In this document: in pieces, positions 16,482 to 25,385 of the stretch
How the letters are laid out: the number at the start of each line of letters is the position of its first letter
How positions within the stretch are numbered: the stretch's first letter is position 1
Assembly (NCBI RefSeq): GCF_019599185.1
Contig: NZ_JAIEUL010000004.1
Location: 62,001 to 126,000, forward strand
Origin: Cryobacterium inferilacus
Lineage (GTDB): Bacteria > Actinomycetota > Actinomycetes > Actinomycetales > Microbacteriaceae
Reading direction: 5' to 3'
DNA: 64,000 nt
The notes under the pieces: generated by a model
The model's database searches: none
What the model was told of the DNA's origin: nothing
Seen by the model: only the letters and a program-made list of their open reading frames with translations
Program-made: the position numbers and the translations under genes

Positions 16482-16640
16482 TCATGCTATCGGTATTGGT
16501 GCCCTAATAGGGCGCTTCGTCCTGGGATGGCCCGGATCCTCCGCATGTCAATTTGGTATGAGCATCCTCCAGCCCACATTCCCCACCACACGACCATCCC
16601 ACAGCACCCTGCCCACCTCTCGGCCCTGCACGGGCCAGGC

Positions 16641-17567
16641 ATGAGCGCCGTCAGCCCGCCCGGAGTGCAGCGCGTCATCGACAACTATGTCGCCGAGATA
16701 CCTGCCGCGCACTGGGCCGAAACCGAAGCCTTCGTCCGAAACAGCGTGACCGGCCTCGGGCTCCAGACTCGGGGTGTCGCTCGGAACTACCTTGCGGCAA
16801 CCTCGAAGTTTGCACAGTGGCTTTGGCAGACAGCGGCTGCGGACCTCGACCCTGCAGTAGCGTTCCGCCCATCGCTTGTCCGTCGATTCGTGTGCGAGGT
16901 CATGCCAGACCACGGCGAAACCTACCGACAGCAGACGGCGCAACGCCTGAACACACTCGTTGCGCACTTCACCACCACCACGCCCGACCGCCAGACCCGG
17001 AAGGACCCGGCATCGGTTCGCCCCTACGCCAGCCGGGAGCTCGTAATCTTCCGAAGCTCCGCCGCTCGACGCACCAACGTCGATCGGCGGGCGAACGCCC
17101 ACGTGCTACTCGCCCTCGGTGCCGGCGCGGGCCTGCGCGCCGAAGAAATCGCCCTATCCCGCGTCAGCGACGTCACGGCCGATGGCGAGGACCTTCTAGT
17201 CAGCGTGCACGGCAGGCACCCTCGCACGGTCCCCCTGCGCGTGGGGTGGCGACGCACATTGGTCACGGGCATCAACGACAGGGCGCCGGGCGACTGGCTC
17301 TTCTCTGGATACCGCCTGCCTGAATACCCGGCTCGGGTGATCCACCAATTCGGCATCGACGTCCCCGAGGAACCCACCCCATCAGCCACGAGGCTCCGTG
17401 CAACCTGGCTAGTGGGCCAGCTCAACGCCGGGCTGCGACTGGACACCCTCCTCCAACTGGCCGGCCTGACGAGTCCCACCTCTCTTGCCCCCTACGTGCG
17501 GGCGATGACTCAGGAAAACCAAACCTGCCTCCGCCGTCTCATCACCGGAGCGGTGGTGACTTCATGA
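16641..17567 (+). CDS. Tyrosine-recombinase-like protein, second paralogue
   Basis: 308 residues, clearly paralogous to 15203-16120 (shared W-x-WQTAA and FVR segments, same box spacing). Box I is intact (LALGAGAGLRAEEIALSRVSDV), box II keeps Arg (RLRATWLVGQLNAG) and a Tyr at the nucleophile position (LAPYVRAM), but the conserved His of LLGH is Leu (LAGLTS). It may be the active member of the pair. ATG 16641 aligns with the N-terminus of the paralogue; ATG 16545 is an alternative. Its stop overlaps the next gene (ATGA at 17564). Confidence 0.65.
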   Translation: MSAVSPPGVQRVIDNYVAEIPAAHWAETEAFVRNSVTGLGLQTRGVARNYLAATSKFAQWLWQTAAADLDPAVAFRPSLVRRFVCEVMPDHGETYRQQTAQRLNTLVAHFTTTTPDRQTRKDPASVRPYASRELVIFRSSAARRTNVDRRANAHVLLALGAGAGLRAEEIALSRVSDVTADGEDLLVSVHGRHPRTVPLRVGWRRTLVTGINDRAPGDWLFSGYRLPEYPARVIHQFGIDVPEEPTPSATRLRATWLVGQLNAGLRLDTLLQLAGLTSPTSLAPYVRAMTQENQTCLRRLITGAVVTS

Positions 17568-19481
17568 GAGGCATCGCCGCTGCTCCTCTCACGATGACGG
17601 ACGAGGAACCGGAGGGGAATGAATTCGAGCACCTCCTCGACGACTCGATCGGCACCACCTCGGGGCGGACATCAAAGTTCGACATTGACGATGTTCGCAG
17701 GACCGCCACGATGGTCGATGAATCCAAGACGGTTCAACACATCGTCGGCTGGCGTCGCGAGGATCGCGGGAACAATCACGCCGGCGGTCGTGCTCCGCTA
17801 GTCGATGACCGCACTGTCCTCGTCGTACTCCTGCTTCTTGGACGCGAGCACGCTCCGCAGTCGGCCCGGGAGATGGGAAACCTGCTGCACCAGCGCCTGA
17901 CCAGCGAAGCGCGCACGTACTTGGGCCTGCCCGTCACACTGTCTGGCTCGCATAAGGGACGCATTGAAGCAAGACGCTGGTACAACGCCGCCTGGAACTC
18001 GTTCCATCGCCTTATTGCAACCATGGACCCATATCCCGACACGCAGCATTACCGGCTCCAGAGCCGAGCCGATCGAACGCGTCCTCCGCGTGCGTGATCA
18101 CAGTCTCGTCGAAAAGAGGCGCACTCGCCTCAACTGGTACAGCGACGCATTCCTCGAGATGACCTTCCGCCTGCAGCCTCGTGACGTCCGACGCCATGTG
18201 AAACAGCACGTGATGATCGGAATCGACCAAACAACGATTGCCGCAACCAGCCCCCGAGGCCGCGCCCCGATCGACCCCAAAACGGGCATGGAGCGCAGGT
18301 TTAACCCCAAGACGAAGAAAGAATACAAAGACAAACTCGTCATTGAAACAGACGCGGGATGGAACGCAAAATCTCCGGAGAAGCGAGATGGATCCGGTCC
18401 CGAGAACCAGAAGGACACTGAATACGTCTGGGGCTGGGCTGGAAATGTCGCCGTACTTGTGCCGAACAGCCGCAGCACCCAATCAGAATTTGCCAACATC
18501 GCGATCGGCTTCTCAATGAGCATGCCCGGTCATCACCTGGCCCGTGACACAGTGGCGGTTGCCCAGTCAATCGTCGATCGCGGATACACCCCGGGCACCA
18601 TCGTCGCCGATCGCGAGTACTTCGCGAACCTACTACCTGAAACACTGCACGTTCCGATCAAGAAGATGGGCTTTGACGTCATTACCGACTATCAGGTAAC
18701 ACGCATGGGTGTCCGCGGCGGAAAGGCAGGCTCCATCCAGGTCGAAGGCCGCCAATATTGCGCCGGCACCGGCAAGGATCTTCTCAACGCCTCGAATGAT
18801 GCGGCCGCACACAAGATCGACGAAGAAACCTACCGGACTCGGCTCGAGGAGCGGACAGCGTTCGAACTTCGTCCGAAGGAGCGGCCCGACAAACGCGGGC
18901 ATGTACCGATGATGTGCCCAGCCGCCGGACCCAATCCCACCGTCACCTGCCCAATCCGAAAAATCCACCCCAAGGCACCCGGCAAGGTCCGCCCAACCGT
19001 TCAAGACAAGAATGTCCCTGAAGCCCCCGACCTCATCTGTACGCAAGGCACCGTGGACTTCGGTCCTGCCGACGGCATCCGCGACGCCCAGCTCTTCCGA
19101 TACCAGTCGAAGGAGTGGAGCGATGCCTACCGCGTCGGCCGAAACACTGATGAGAGCTTCCACGCCTACGTGAAATCCAAAGGCCACGAGGCGCTTGACG
19201 TTCCAGCGCGCCGACGGATCCGCGGTTTCGCCGCCCAGCAAGTTCTGACGACGATCCTGCTCGTGTCGGCGAATATCCGCAAAATCATCCAGTTCCTCAC
19301 TGACCGTGCCACACGGGCATCGCAAGACAAACCGGCCGCCGCAACGGGCATGGGACCAGTACGAGCGACCACGAGACGCCGGGACCGCGAGGGTCACTCC
19401 AACTACAAGGCGAAGTGGCCACTAAAGGTGCTCCCCGGAGCCCCGGACGGTTCGGAACTCGACCCGCCGCTCAGAACATAG
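17564..19481 (+). pseudogene. DDE-transposase-like gene, split by a +1 frameshift
   Basis: Two overlapping frames (17564-18097 and 17964-19481) read as one protein if translation shifts by +1 near 18055-18075. The first part ends WNSFHRLIATMDPYPDTQHYRL; the second continues with ERVLRVRDHSLVEKRRTRLNWYSDAFL. Candidate acidic catalytic residues: IGIDQTT, VADREYF and NTDESFHAY. A Cys pair (MMCPAAG...VTCPIR) in the insertion domain is typical of several transposases. No terminal inverted repeats were identified. The gene is coupled to the recombinase-like gene by ATGA. The shift could be a mutation, a sequencing error or programmed. Family uncertain. Confidence 0.55.
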
Positions 19482-19643
19482 CCGCGCGCTGAAACTCACC
19501 AATAATCGCTCCACCGCACGACCAGGACAATCCGCAGCGCCGAAAATCGGCCGCCCGGGCACCCCTGGCCGTGCTTTGTCATTTAATCCGCGCCCGCTCG
19601 CCGACGTGAACAAGCAATCAGAAGTTAGACACCCAAGAAACGA

Positions 19644-19675
19644 CGAATGGCCTCCGAAACCTCGGAGGCCATTCG
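19644..19675. terminator. Strong intrinsic terminator (bidirectional appearance)
   Basis: Perfect 14-bp stem (arms 19644-19657 and 19662-19675) with a 4-nt loop, followed on the plus strand by TTTT and on the minus strand by TTTCTT. It lies 163 bp after the transposase-like gene and 50 bp before the satellite's left attachment repeat, insulating the two elements. The sequence 19482-19643 has no gene. Confidence 0.8.
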
Positions 19676-19725
19676 TTTTGGGAGCAGTTCTTGGAACAGA
19701 ATCGATGAGTTCCAGGAACAACCCC

Positions 19726-19750
19726 GTGGCGGTACCGGTGGGATTTGAAC
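19726..19750. repeat. attL: 25-bp direct repeat of the tRNA-Ser 3' end
   Basis: Identical over 25 bp to 29467-29491, which lies in the T-arm/acceptor/CCA end of tRNA-Ser. Flanks diverge on both sides, so the identity ends at a defined core. The rest of the tRNA is absent here, as expected for the distal site of an element that entered a tRNA 3' end. Confidence 0.9.
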
Positions 19751-19850
19751 TCTAATTTGACCCCGGGCGGTGCGGTTCGGACTCCCTACTTTCGCGTAGT
19801 TACAAGGGTTTTGAATCACATGAGCAGTCGTCAAACAGGGTGTTTTTCAG

Positions 19851-19875
19851 AAAGTGTGGCCAAAGTGTGGCCAAA
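19851..19875 (+). repeat. Tandem integrase arm-type sites (left arm)
   Basis: Two overlapping direct copies of the AAAGTGTGGCCAA motif, starting at 19851 and 19862 (11-bp period), about 100 bp inside attL. The same motif occurs at 29386-29399 on the right arm. Short direct repeats in both arms of a tyrosine-integrase site are the usual arm-type binding sites; binding is inferred. Confidence 0.6.
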
Positions 19876-19888
19876 TGAGACACAACAA

Positions 19889-19917
19889 CGCCCCCGGGTT
19901 TCTCAGGTCCGGGGGCG
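19889..19917 (-). terminator. Terminator of the satellite head-gene operon
   Basis: Hairpin with 9-bp GC-rich arms (CGCCCCCGG, 19889-19897; CCGGGGGCG, 19909-19917) and an 11-nt loop. On the minus strand it is followed by a T/G-rich run. It lies about 100 bp past the last leftward gene (ends 20016) and is placed to stop transcripts before attL. Confidence 0.65.
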
Positions 19918-20015
19918 GTGCTGGTGTTGGCGCTGGTGGGTCTTAGTCGAAAGGGAACTCGCCACCATCGGTCCCGCTGGCGCAGACCACGAAGCGGGTG
20001 ACGTTCACGCCGGTC

Positions 20016-20345
20016 TTAGGTGGCTCGCGCCAGGTTCAGGGTCAGGTGGTGGATGCGGCCGGACTTCGACCTCACCAACCGCCCGTTGATCTGGTGGTAA
20101 TCCCCGCGCCAGATGATGCGGTGCTGGCCCGGGAGAATATCGAAGGCAGGCGGCTCGATGATGCAGCGCAACTCGTCGGTGACGACGACGCCGGTGGACC
20201 CGATTTCCAGACCCGACGTGCTGTAGAAGACGTGCGCGGGAACGGATGCCAGGATGCCACGGTCTTCGATGGGATAACCCTGCTCGTCGTAGCCTCCACC
20301 CTCACCGATGACGCCTTCGATCTGCACCACGTCGCCTAGCCTCAT
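20016..20345 (-). CDS. Phage head-tail connector / head closure-like protein
   Basis: 109 residues, beta-rich: MRLGDVVQIEGV start, central FYSTSGLEIGSTGVVV, and C-terminal WRGDYHQINGRLVRSKSGRIHHLTLNL, typical of small head-closure (SPP1 gp16 type) proteins. It is the last gene of the head operon. The start overlaps the previous stop (ATGA). In tailed phages the next genes would be tail-terminator and major tail protein; here the operon stops, so a helper's tail would dock on this protein (inference). Confidence 0.6.
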   Translation of the reverse strand: MRLGDVVQIEGVIGEGGGYDEQGYPIEDRGILASVPAHVFYSTSGLEIGSTGVVVTDELRCIIEPPAFDILPGQHRIIWRGDYHQINGRLVRSKSGRIHHLTLNLARAT

Positions 20346-20662
20346 GCCGTACGCCGTCGGTAGCCGTCGAGGACAGACCGCTCGATGATGGACCAGCCCT
20401 GAAACACGGTGTACCGGGCGGAGTAGTCCCCGATTGTCTCGGACACCAGCAACTCGGGGTTGTTGGTCAGTCGGGCGGTGGCGGACACGATGACGCTGGC
20501 GACCGGCGCTTCGAGGTCGTAGTCGGTGAACCCTTTGCCCCGGGTGTGGGCGCGGGCCAGCTCGGTGACCATTGGGAGGTGCGCCCCGGCAAGGCCGACG
20601 ACGGTGAGGTCGCCGGCCTTGCCCAGGAATGCAGCCACGTCTTCCGCTGTGGGGAAGGGCAT
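20342..20662 (-). CDS. Phage head-tail adaptor-like protein
   Basis: 106 residues, mostly helical. The N-terminal TAEDVAAFLGK helix and a central SVIVSATARLTNN segment resemble head-tail adaptor (SPP1 gp15 / HK97 gp6 type) proteins, which sit under the portal. It starts 1 bp after the capsid stop and overlaps the next gene by 4 bp. Assignment relies on position between the capsid and closure genes as much as on sequence. Confidence 0.6.
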   Translation of the reverse strand: MPFPTAEDVAAFLGKAGDLTVVGLAGAHLPMVTELARAHTRGKGFTDYDLEAPVASVIVSATARLTNNPELLVSETIGDYSARYTVFQGWSIIERSVLDGYRRRTA

Positions 20663-20663
20663 G

Positions 20664-21533
20664 TTAGACCGTGATGCCGGTGAGCTTGACGATAGCTTCG
20701 ACGTTCAGCGGTGCGGCGTCGTAGCGGGCGGTCACGCGGATTGCCTGCTGGTCGTAGTCACCGAAGGTCTGGTCGAGGATCTTGACCGTCGGTGCCTGAT
20801 CGCGTGCCACGGCGATCTGGGAGAAGTCGGCCAGCACTGCCTGAGTGGTGCCGGTGTCGACGGGGATGCGGTTGGTGATGATGACCGGCGAGCCGAACAG
20901 GCGGAACACGCCGTCGGTGGTCGGGTCGGGGGTCAGGACGTACTGGTTCGACCCGGTGCCCTGCTTGATCTTGCGCAGCGCCACGAAGGTTTCGGGGCGA
21001 AGCATCCACTTCAGCGAAGCCATGTTCACCCCGCCGGCGAGGGCCTGACCCCAAGCGTCCAGCAGCGCGTCCAGACCGATGGTGCCAACGGCGGCGACTT
21101 CCTGCGTGCCGACGTAGTTGAGGATACCCAGCGGAGTCGTGCCACCATCTCCGGTGCCGGCGATGAACGCGGCGTCGAGCTTGGCTGCCACGTCGCGCAC
21201 CAGGCGGTCCTTGATCGCGGCCTCGAGGGACACGACCGACTGGCGGGCCAGCTCGTTACTGAAGCGGGTGAGGGTCTTGACGGACTTGATCGTCGAGGGC
21301 AGGAGGGTGATCTCGTCGAACGTCACGTCGTCGTCGGCGATCAGCTCGTTCTCGCCCTTCCAGTCGGGGCTGGTCGCGCCACCGAGCTTGGGGACGCGGA
21401 CGGGGCTGCCGTCGGTGTCGAAGATGCGGGGACCGGCGGCGAGGAAGACGGATGCCTGCTCGAGGGGCTGGACCAGGATGGACTGGACCTGCTCGGCGGT
21501 GAGTTCTGCGGCGTTGGCGGTTGATACGGCCAT
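20664..21533 (-). CDS. Major capsid protein, HK97 fold
   Basis: 289 residues. Typical HK97-fold features: E-loop region (FDEITLLPSTIKSVKTLTRFSNEL), spine helix (VSLEAAIKDRLVRDVAAKLDAAFIAGTG), and the P/A-domain segment (WMLRPETFVALRKIK...GVFRLFGSPVIITNRIP). The start is ATG 21533 with GGAGAA upstream; the longer frame to 21632 crosses promoter and operator sequence. There is no fused delta domain, consistent with a separate scaffold gene upstream. It forms the satellite's own capsid shell. It has a dedicated promoter (21612-21640). Confidence 0.9.
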   Translation of the reverse strand: MAVSTANAAELTAEQVQSILVQPLEQASVFLAAGPRIFDTDGSPVRVPKLGGATSPDWKGENELIADDDVTFDEITLLPSTIKSVKTLTRFSNELARQSVVSLEAAIKDRLVRDVAAKLDAAFIAGTGDGGTTPLGILNYVGTQEVAAVGTIGLDALLDAWGQALAGGVNMASLKWMLRPETFVALRKIKQGTGSNQYVLTPDPTTDGVFRLFGSPVIITNRIPVDTGTTQAVLADFSQIAVARDQAPTVKILDQTFGDYDQQAIRVTARYDAAPLNVEAIVKLTGITV

Positions 21534-21591
21534 GGGATTCTCCAAACGATTGATTGATTGTCGTTTGGGTGCCAGACCCACTAACGCGGAA

Positions 21592-21606
21592 TACCCCCCA
21601 GGGGTA
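21592..21606. promoter_or_regulatory. TACCCC/GGGGTA palindrome at the capsid promoter
   Basis: Inverted repeat TACCCC-CCA-GGGGTA just downstream of the -10 of the capsid promoter, near the expected transcription start. A related, perfect palindrome overlaps the terminase start at 25388-25401. Recurrence at two late-gene positions suggests an operator for an element-encoded or helper-encoded regulator. Binding partner unknown. Confidence 0.5.
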
Positions 21607-21611
21607 CCTGT

Positions 21612-21640
21612 ATGATACCACCTGAGGGGCAATTTGACAA
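21612..21640 (-). promoter_or_regulatory. Capsid gene promoter
   Basis: On the minus strand: -35 TTGTCA (plus-strand 21635-21640), 17-bp spacer, -10 TATCAT (21612-21617). Each hexamer matches five of six sigma-70/HrdB consensus bases. It is placed 79 bp upstream of the capsid ATG and downstream of the scaffold stop (21669), so the capsid and connector genes can be transcribed independently of the upstream operon. Confidence 0.7.
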
Positions 21641-21668
21641 ACCGTGTCTGTCGTGCTTTTCGCGGAGC

Positions 21669-22094
21669 TTAGCGGGCGTTGCCTCGGAGCAGTCCAGACA
21701 GGCTCAGGGTATCGGCCACGACGGACGCACCCTGCCCGATGTTGCCGGAGGGCCTGCGGCTTGCCAGGTGCGGCTTCGAGGTCAGCAGCGCGTCGACAGC
21801 GGCGGTGAGCGCGCCGGCGTCGGCAAGGTGCGCGTCGTCGAAGGGCAGGTCGGTTGCATCTGCCAGCCGCCCGGTGCCCCTGACCAGCTCGAGGTGGAGC
21901 CGACGTGCCAGGTCGTCGGTCTGGCCGGCACGCTGCCGGTACTTCGCATTCTCGTCGCGGAGCTTGACGACGTACTCACGCGGGAACGTCTCAGCGTCCT
22001 CGGGCGCGTCGGTCGCCTGTGCCTCGTCGGCGGGTGCGTCGAGCTGGTCGACGACCTCGGTGGTGGTGGTCTGGTCGGTCGTTGTGGTGGTCAT
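21669..22094 (-). CDS. Capsid scaffold protein
   Basis: 141 residues, acidic: Thr-rich N-terminus (MTTTTTDQTTTTEVVDQLD), then a predicted helical segment EYVVKLRDENAKYRQRAG with charged heptads, ending in a helical, basic C-terminus. This is the composition of phage scaffold proteins encoded just before HK97-type capsids, which guide shell assembly and leave it. The ATG overlaps the MuF-like stop (ATGA) with a GAAAGGA ribosome site. Confidence 0.75.
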   Translation of the reverse strand: MTTTTTDQTTTTEVVDQLDAPADEAQATDAPEDAETFPREYVVKLRDENAKYRQRAGQTDDLARRLHLELVRGTGRLADATDLPFDDAHLADAGALTAAVDALLTSKPHLASRRPSGNIGQGASVVADTLSLSGLLRGNAR

Positions 22095-22642
22095 CGTGCG
22101 GTCCTTTCGTGGGTTACGGGTGTCGGGGTGCATTGGCATCCCTTGTGGTGCGGCATCTTGTGGTCCTTGGGCCAAACCTGACCTTCGCGCCACCACCAGG
22201 TGCAGAGCTGGCACGGGTCGCCGTCGAGCTTGCGGACCCAGCCGGTGACCTTCTCCGACCGGGCGATGCCGTCGGCGTAAGCGTTCGCCGCAGCAGCAGA
22301 CGCTTCAGCGTGGGCGAACCGTGCCAGCCGGTCGGCAATATCGAAGCCGGCCTTCGACTCGGCGGCGAGGGTCGCGGCACCCTTCGCCAGCCGGGACTGG
22401 TCATCCGCTGCCGACACGACACCTAGGGCAGGCTCGAGGGCGCGGAGCTGAACAGAGATTTCAGCGGCCAGCGACAGGTCTGCCAGAGCCACGGCGCGCC
22501 CGTTCGATGACGCGATGAACGCGGACACCAACTGCACAAACTGGTCGTCGGTGAACTTGCCTTCCTGCCAGCCGGCGAACGTTGCCAGCACCTGCGCGCT
22601 GGTTCGGTCGGTGAGCTTCGCCAGGGTGTCGTGGTAGCTCAC
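22091..22642 (-). CDS. MuF-like head morphogenesis protein
   Basis: 183 residues. The helical N-terminus is followed by a C-terminal Cys/His cluster (DPCQLCTWWW...MPHHKGCQC) characteristic of the MuF/SPP1 gp7 minor head proteins. They bind the portal, enter the procapsid and act in genome delivery. The start is GTG 22642, overlapping the portal stop (GTGA); the longer frame upstream is out of register with the portal gene. Order portal-MuF-scaffold-capsid is standard. Confidence 0.75.
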   Translation of the reverse strand: MSYHDTLAKLTDRTSAQVLATFAGWQEGKFTDDQFVQLVSAFIASSNGRAVALADLSLAAEISVQLRALEPALGVVSAADDQSRLAKGAATLAAESKAGFDIADRLARFAHAEASAAAANAYADGIARSEKVTGWVRKLDGDPCQLCTWWWREGQVWPKDHKMPHHKGCQCTPTPVTHERTAR

Positions 22643-23937
22643 TCGGCAGTCACCAGGAAGGTCGACAGGTCCGCGCCCGACGCGTCGAGGGCTTCGGCGC
22701 GACGTGCCTGCCTGATCTGCGCGATCTGCGACGGGGAGTAGCCCAGCGGGTCGGCCAGCACGGACTCGAGCGGCACACCGATGCCGGCGAGCTTGGCGGC
22801 GGCGTCTGCCACCTGCGCGGGCGTGCGGTTTTCCGGGGATGCCCAGAGCGTTTGGAAGTCGCGGGTGTTCTGACCGTCCCGAACCTTCACGATCAGGTCC
22901 GCCACCTTCTCCCATGCCCGGCCGAACGTGCGCTGTTTAGCGGTGGCGCGGGTGACCAGGGATGCCTCGGCGGAGCGGATCGCGTCTGCACTCGGCGGCT
23001 GATCGCCGTGCAAGCCCAAGTAGTGACCGGGCAGACCGCTGATCGCGCCGATCTGTGCCGTGAGCGTGGCGGACAGGTCCGAGTAGCCGTCGAGCCGGGA
23101 GCCGTCGAACTGACCGAACTTGGTTTCGGGTGCCTCGGACTGCCAGATGCGGTCGCCCTCGGAGCTGAACGGGTTGACGGGGTTGCCCTCGTCGTCTTCG
23201 ACAATCTCGAGGCCGGTAACCCAGCGGCGCGGGCGGGCGTAATACTCGCTCGACACCATGGCATCCGACATCACCTTGTTCAGCCCGTCGGCCAGGTCGA
23301 GAATATCGGCCATCTCTGACACGCCGTCGAAGTCGAGCAGCCGGCCCCGGTTGACGATGGGAACAACAGGGACTTCTCCGAGCGGGTTAGGGATGACTTC
23401 GACGACCAGCAGCGCGTTTTCCTTGCCGGCGTAGCGGGTGATCTGGTCGGCCTCGTAGACGACGGCATAATGCGTCAGACCATCGGTCCACCGCTTCACA
23501 GCAGCCACGACACGGCCCGTTGCGGGGTCGTAGGCGGCGGATACCTGCTTGGCGCTTTCCACGGTCACACGCGGCCCCTCAGCGCCTGCCCAGACGATCA
23601 CGAAAGACCGGCCGTAGACCAGGCTGTCGAGGTGCGCCAGGTGCGCCTGCTCGGTCAGGTCGTTCTGCTGCCAGATGCGCCACAGGTCCACGTCGGCGGC
23701 TTCCTCCCCGATACCCCGGAAGCCGGTGAGGTTCAGCCGCTCGGCCAGCGACGTGACGGCAAGCTTCGGGAAGTTCACGCTCAACATGCGGAGCTTGTTC
23801 CCCAGGGCTTCCTGAGACTTCGGGGAGAGGAACGCGGCCGGCTGCCGGCCCTCGTAGTAGGTATCCAGTTTGGCAAGTGCGGCCTGCGACTCGTCGAGCT
23901 TGGCGGACAGGGTGTCTAGAACATCTTTGGTACTCAA
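22639..23937 (-). CDS. Phage portal protein, SPP1 Gp6-like
   Basis: 432 residues of the Gp6-like portal family: N-terminal LRMLSVNFPKLAVTSLAERLN, wing region with GRSFVIVWAGAEGPRVTVESAKQV, and the crown segment with long helices (AIRSAEASLVTRATAKQRTFGRAWEKVADLI). Twelve copies would form the DNA entry ring that binds the terminase. The TTG start overlaps the terminase stop (TTGA). Full family length, with no truncation. Confidence 0.9.
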   Translation of the reverse strand: MSTKDVLDTLSAKLDESQAALAKLDTYYEGRQPAAFLSPKSQEALGNKLRMLSVNFPKLAVTSLAERLNLTGFRGIGEEAADVDLWRIWQQNDLTEQAHLAHLDSLVYGRSFVIVWAGAEGPRVTVESAKQVSAAYDPATGRVVAAVKRWTDGLTHYAVVYEADQITRYAGKENALLVVEVIPNPLGEVPVVPIVNRGRLLDFDGVSEMADILDLADGLNKVMSDAMVSSEYYARPRRWVTGLEIVEDDEGNPVNPFSSEGDRIWQSEAPETKFGQFDGSRLDGYSDLSATLTAQIGAISGLPGHYLGLHGDQPPSADAIRSAEASLVTRATAKQRTFGRAWEKVADLIVKVRDGQNTRDFQTLWASPENRTPAQVADAAAKLAGIGVPLESVLADPLGYSPSQIAQIRQARRAEALDASGADLSTFLVTAE

Positions 23938-25385
23938 AACGAAACGACCTTTCGGGTTTTCTTACGGGTGTGCCAATTGGCGCGGTCCCACGCGACGATC
24001 GAAGCCACGGCGGCGTCGATCTTGCGGGTGGAGTTTCTTTTGTCCTTCGACACGATCGCGCCGATAGCGGTCTGAACCGCCACGGTCTGCGAGACGTGCA
24101 AGGAGAGAATCGGGTTGCCGTCGTGCGTCATCGTGCCGTCCATGGCGGCGGCGTAAAGACGATCAGTGGCCGGCCCCATGCGCTGCCGAAAGCCGGTGTT
24201 GTACTCGATCACCTTCCGTTCGCCGTGGCGCTTCGACCAGTCCTCGAGTTCACTGCGCCAGCCCCAGGGGTCTGCTGCCAGCTCGACGACGGTGTACAGG
24301 TCGAAGGCGTCGTCGACGGCCTGCGTAACCTCGGCACGCGGCACGCGCCAGCCCGGCTCGTCGGTCTGGTTCCAGATGCCGATAGGCGAGATGAAGCCGT
24401 CGAGGGTGCAAGCGATCAGCGCCGTCGAGTCGCCCGATGCCGAACCGTCGAAGCCCAGCACGACCTTCTCCCCCGGTTGCAAGCTGCGATCTGCTGCGCG
24501 GGTGTCCCAGATGCCGAACGGAAGCCACGAATCTTGGGCGCCGGCCCACTGTCCCAGCCGGTACCGTCTGAACGCGGCTTCTCTGGTCGTCGCCTGCGTG
24601 GCGCGGAGAGCGTCGATGGACAGGAAGTCCCCCAACGCCGGATTAGCGACGTACCACGCATCCTCGTCGTCGACAGCGCACCCTTCCGGTGCAGCCCACT
24701 CGCGGAAGACAAACGACGGGTCGTCCTGCTTCCGGCCGTACTTCACCAGGTCGAACATGATCGACTCCTGAGAATCCGACGGCGTGCTGATCGCCAGCGT
24801 CAACGACTCCGACCGCTTGCCGGATGCCGACGTGACGGCCTCCCAAACGTCACGGTCGACGACGTGCAGCTCGTCCACGATCATCAGCGTCGGGTCCCAG
24901 CCCTGAAGCGCGGCCACCGTCGCCGGCAAGGCGTAGAACTCGCCACCGTTCAACGGGGTCACGATGCGGTCCTTGTAGACGTGGGCGCGGGCCTCCAGCT
25001 CCGGGTTCAACTCGATCATCCGGCGAGCGGCCTTGTAGACGTGCTGTGCCGTCTGCTCGCTCGATGCGACCACCAGAACCTGCGGGGCGTCGACCTCGTC
25101 GGCAAACAGGCTGTACAGGGCCAGCAGAGCCGCTAGACCGGTCTTCCCGTTGCCTCGGGGAAGCGACAGCAGCGCCTGCCGGGGTCGCGGGGCATCCATC
25201 GGATACAACGCGGCCACCGTCTCGAGCTGCCACGGCCGGAGAACAAACGGGGTCCCGCTTCCCTCGCCCTTCGGCACCTTCAGAAACGACTTGGCGAACG
25301 CGTCGATACGGTCCACGCCACGGGCAGGAAAAGCATCCCAGGCGAGGTCATCGGCAGTAATAGCCGACTTCGCCCCGGGCCTCAC
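23934..25385 (-). CDS. terL: Terminase large subunit
   Basis: 483-residue terminase. ATPase: Walker A LPRGNGKTG and Walker B LMIVDELH, with motif III-like ISTPS. The RNase H-like nuclease is marked by GFDGSASGDS and a C-terminal DAAVASIVAWDRA Asp. GTG 25385 overlaps the HNH stop (GTGA). The palindrome 25388-25401 lies directly before this start. No small subunit is visible; the HNH protein next to it may take part in cutting, as in HNH-terminase phages (inference). Confidence 0.9.
   Translation of the reverse strand: MRPGAKSAITADDLAWDAFPARGVDRIDAFAKSFLKVPKGEGSGTPFVLRPWQLETVAALYPMDAPRPRQALLSLPRGNGKTGLAALLALYSLFADEVDAPQVLVVASSEQTAQHVYKAARRMIELNPELEARAHVYKDRIVTPLNGGEFYALPATVAALQGWDPTLMIVDELHVVDRDVWEAVTSASGKRSESLTLAISTPSDSQESIMFDLVKYGRKQDDPSFVFREWAAPEGCAVDDEDAWYVANPALGDFLSIDALRATQATTREAAFRRYRLGQWAGAQDSWLPFGIWDTRAADRSLQPGEKVVLGFDGSASGDSTALIACTLDGFISPIGIWNQTDEPGWRVPRAEVTQAVDDAFDLYTVVELAADPWGWRSELEDWSKRHGERKVIEYNTGFRQRMGPATDRLYAAAMDGTMTHDGNPILSLHVSQTVAVQTAIGAIVSKDKRNSTRKIDAAVASIVAWDRANWHTRKKTRKVVSF

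Noticed and set aside
17564..19725. Insertion sequence ends around the transposase-like gene
   Set aside because: No matching terminal inverted repeats or target duplication could be recognised by eye.
19726..19750. A second tRNA-Ser gene near 19.7 kb
   Set aside because: Only the 3' 25 bp match; the rest of the tRNA is missing, so it is an attachment site.
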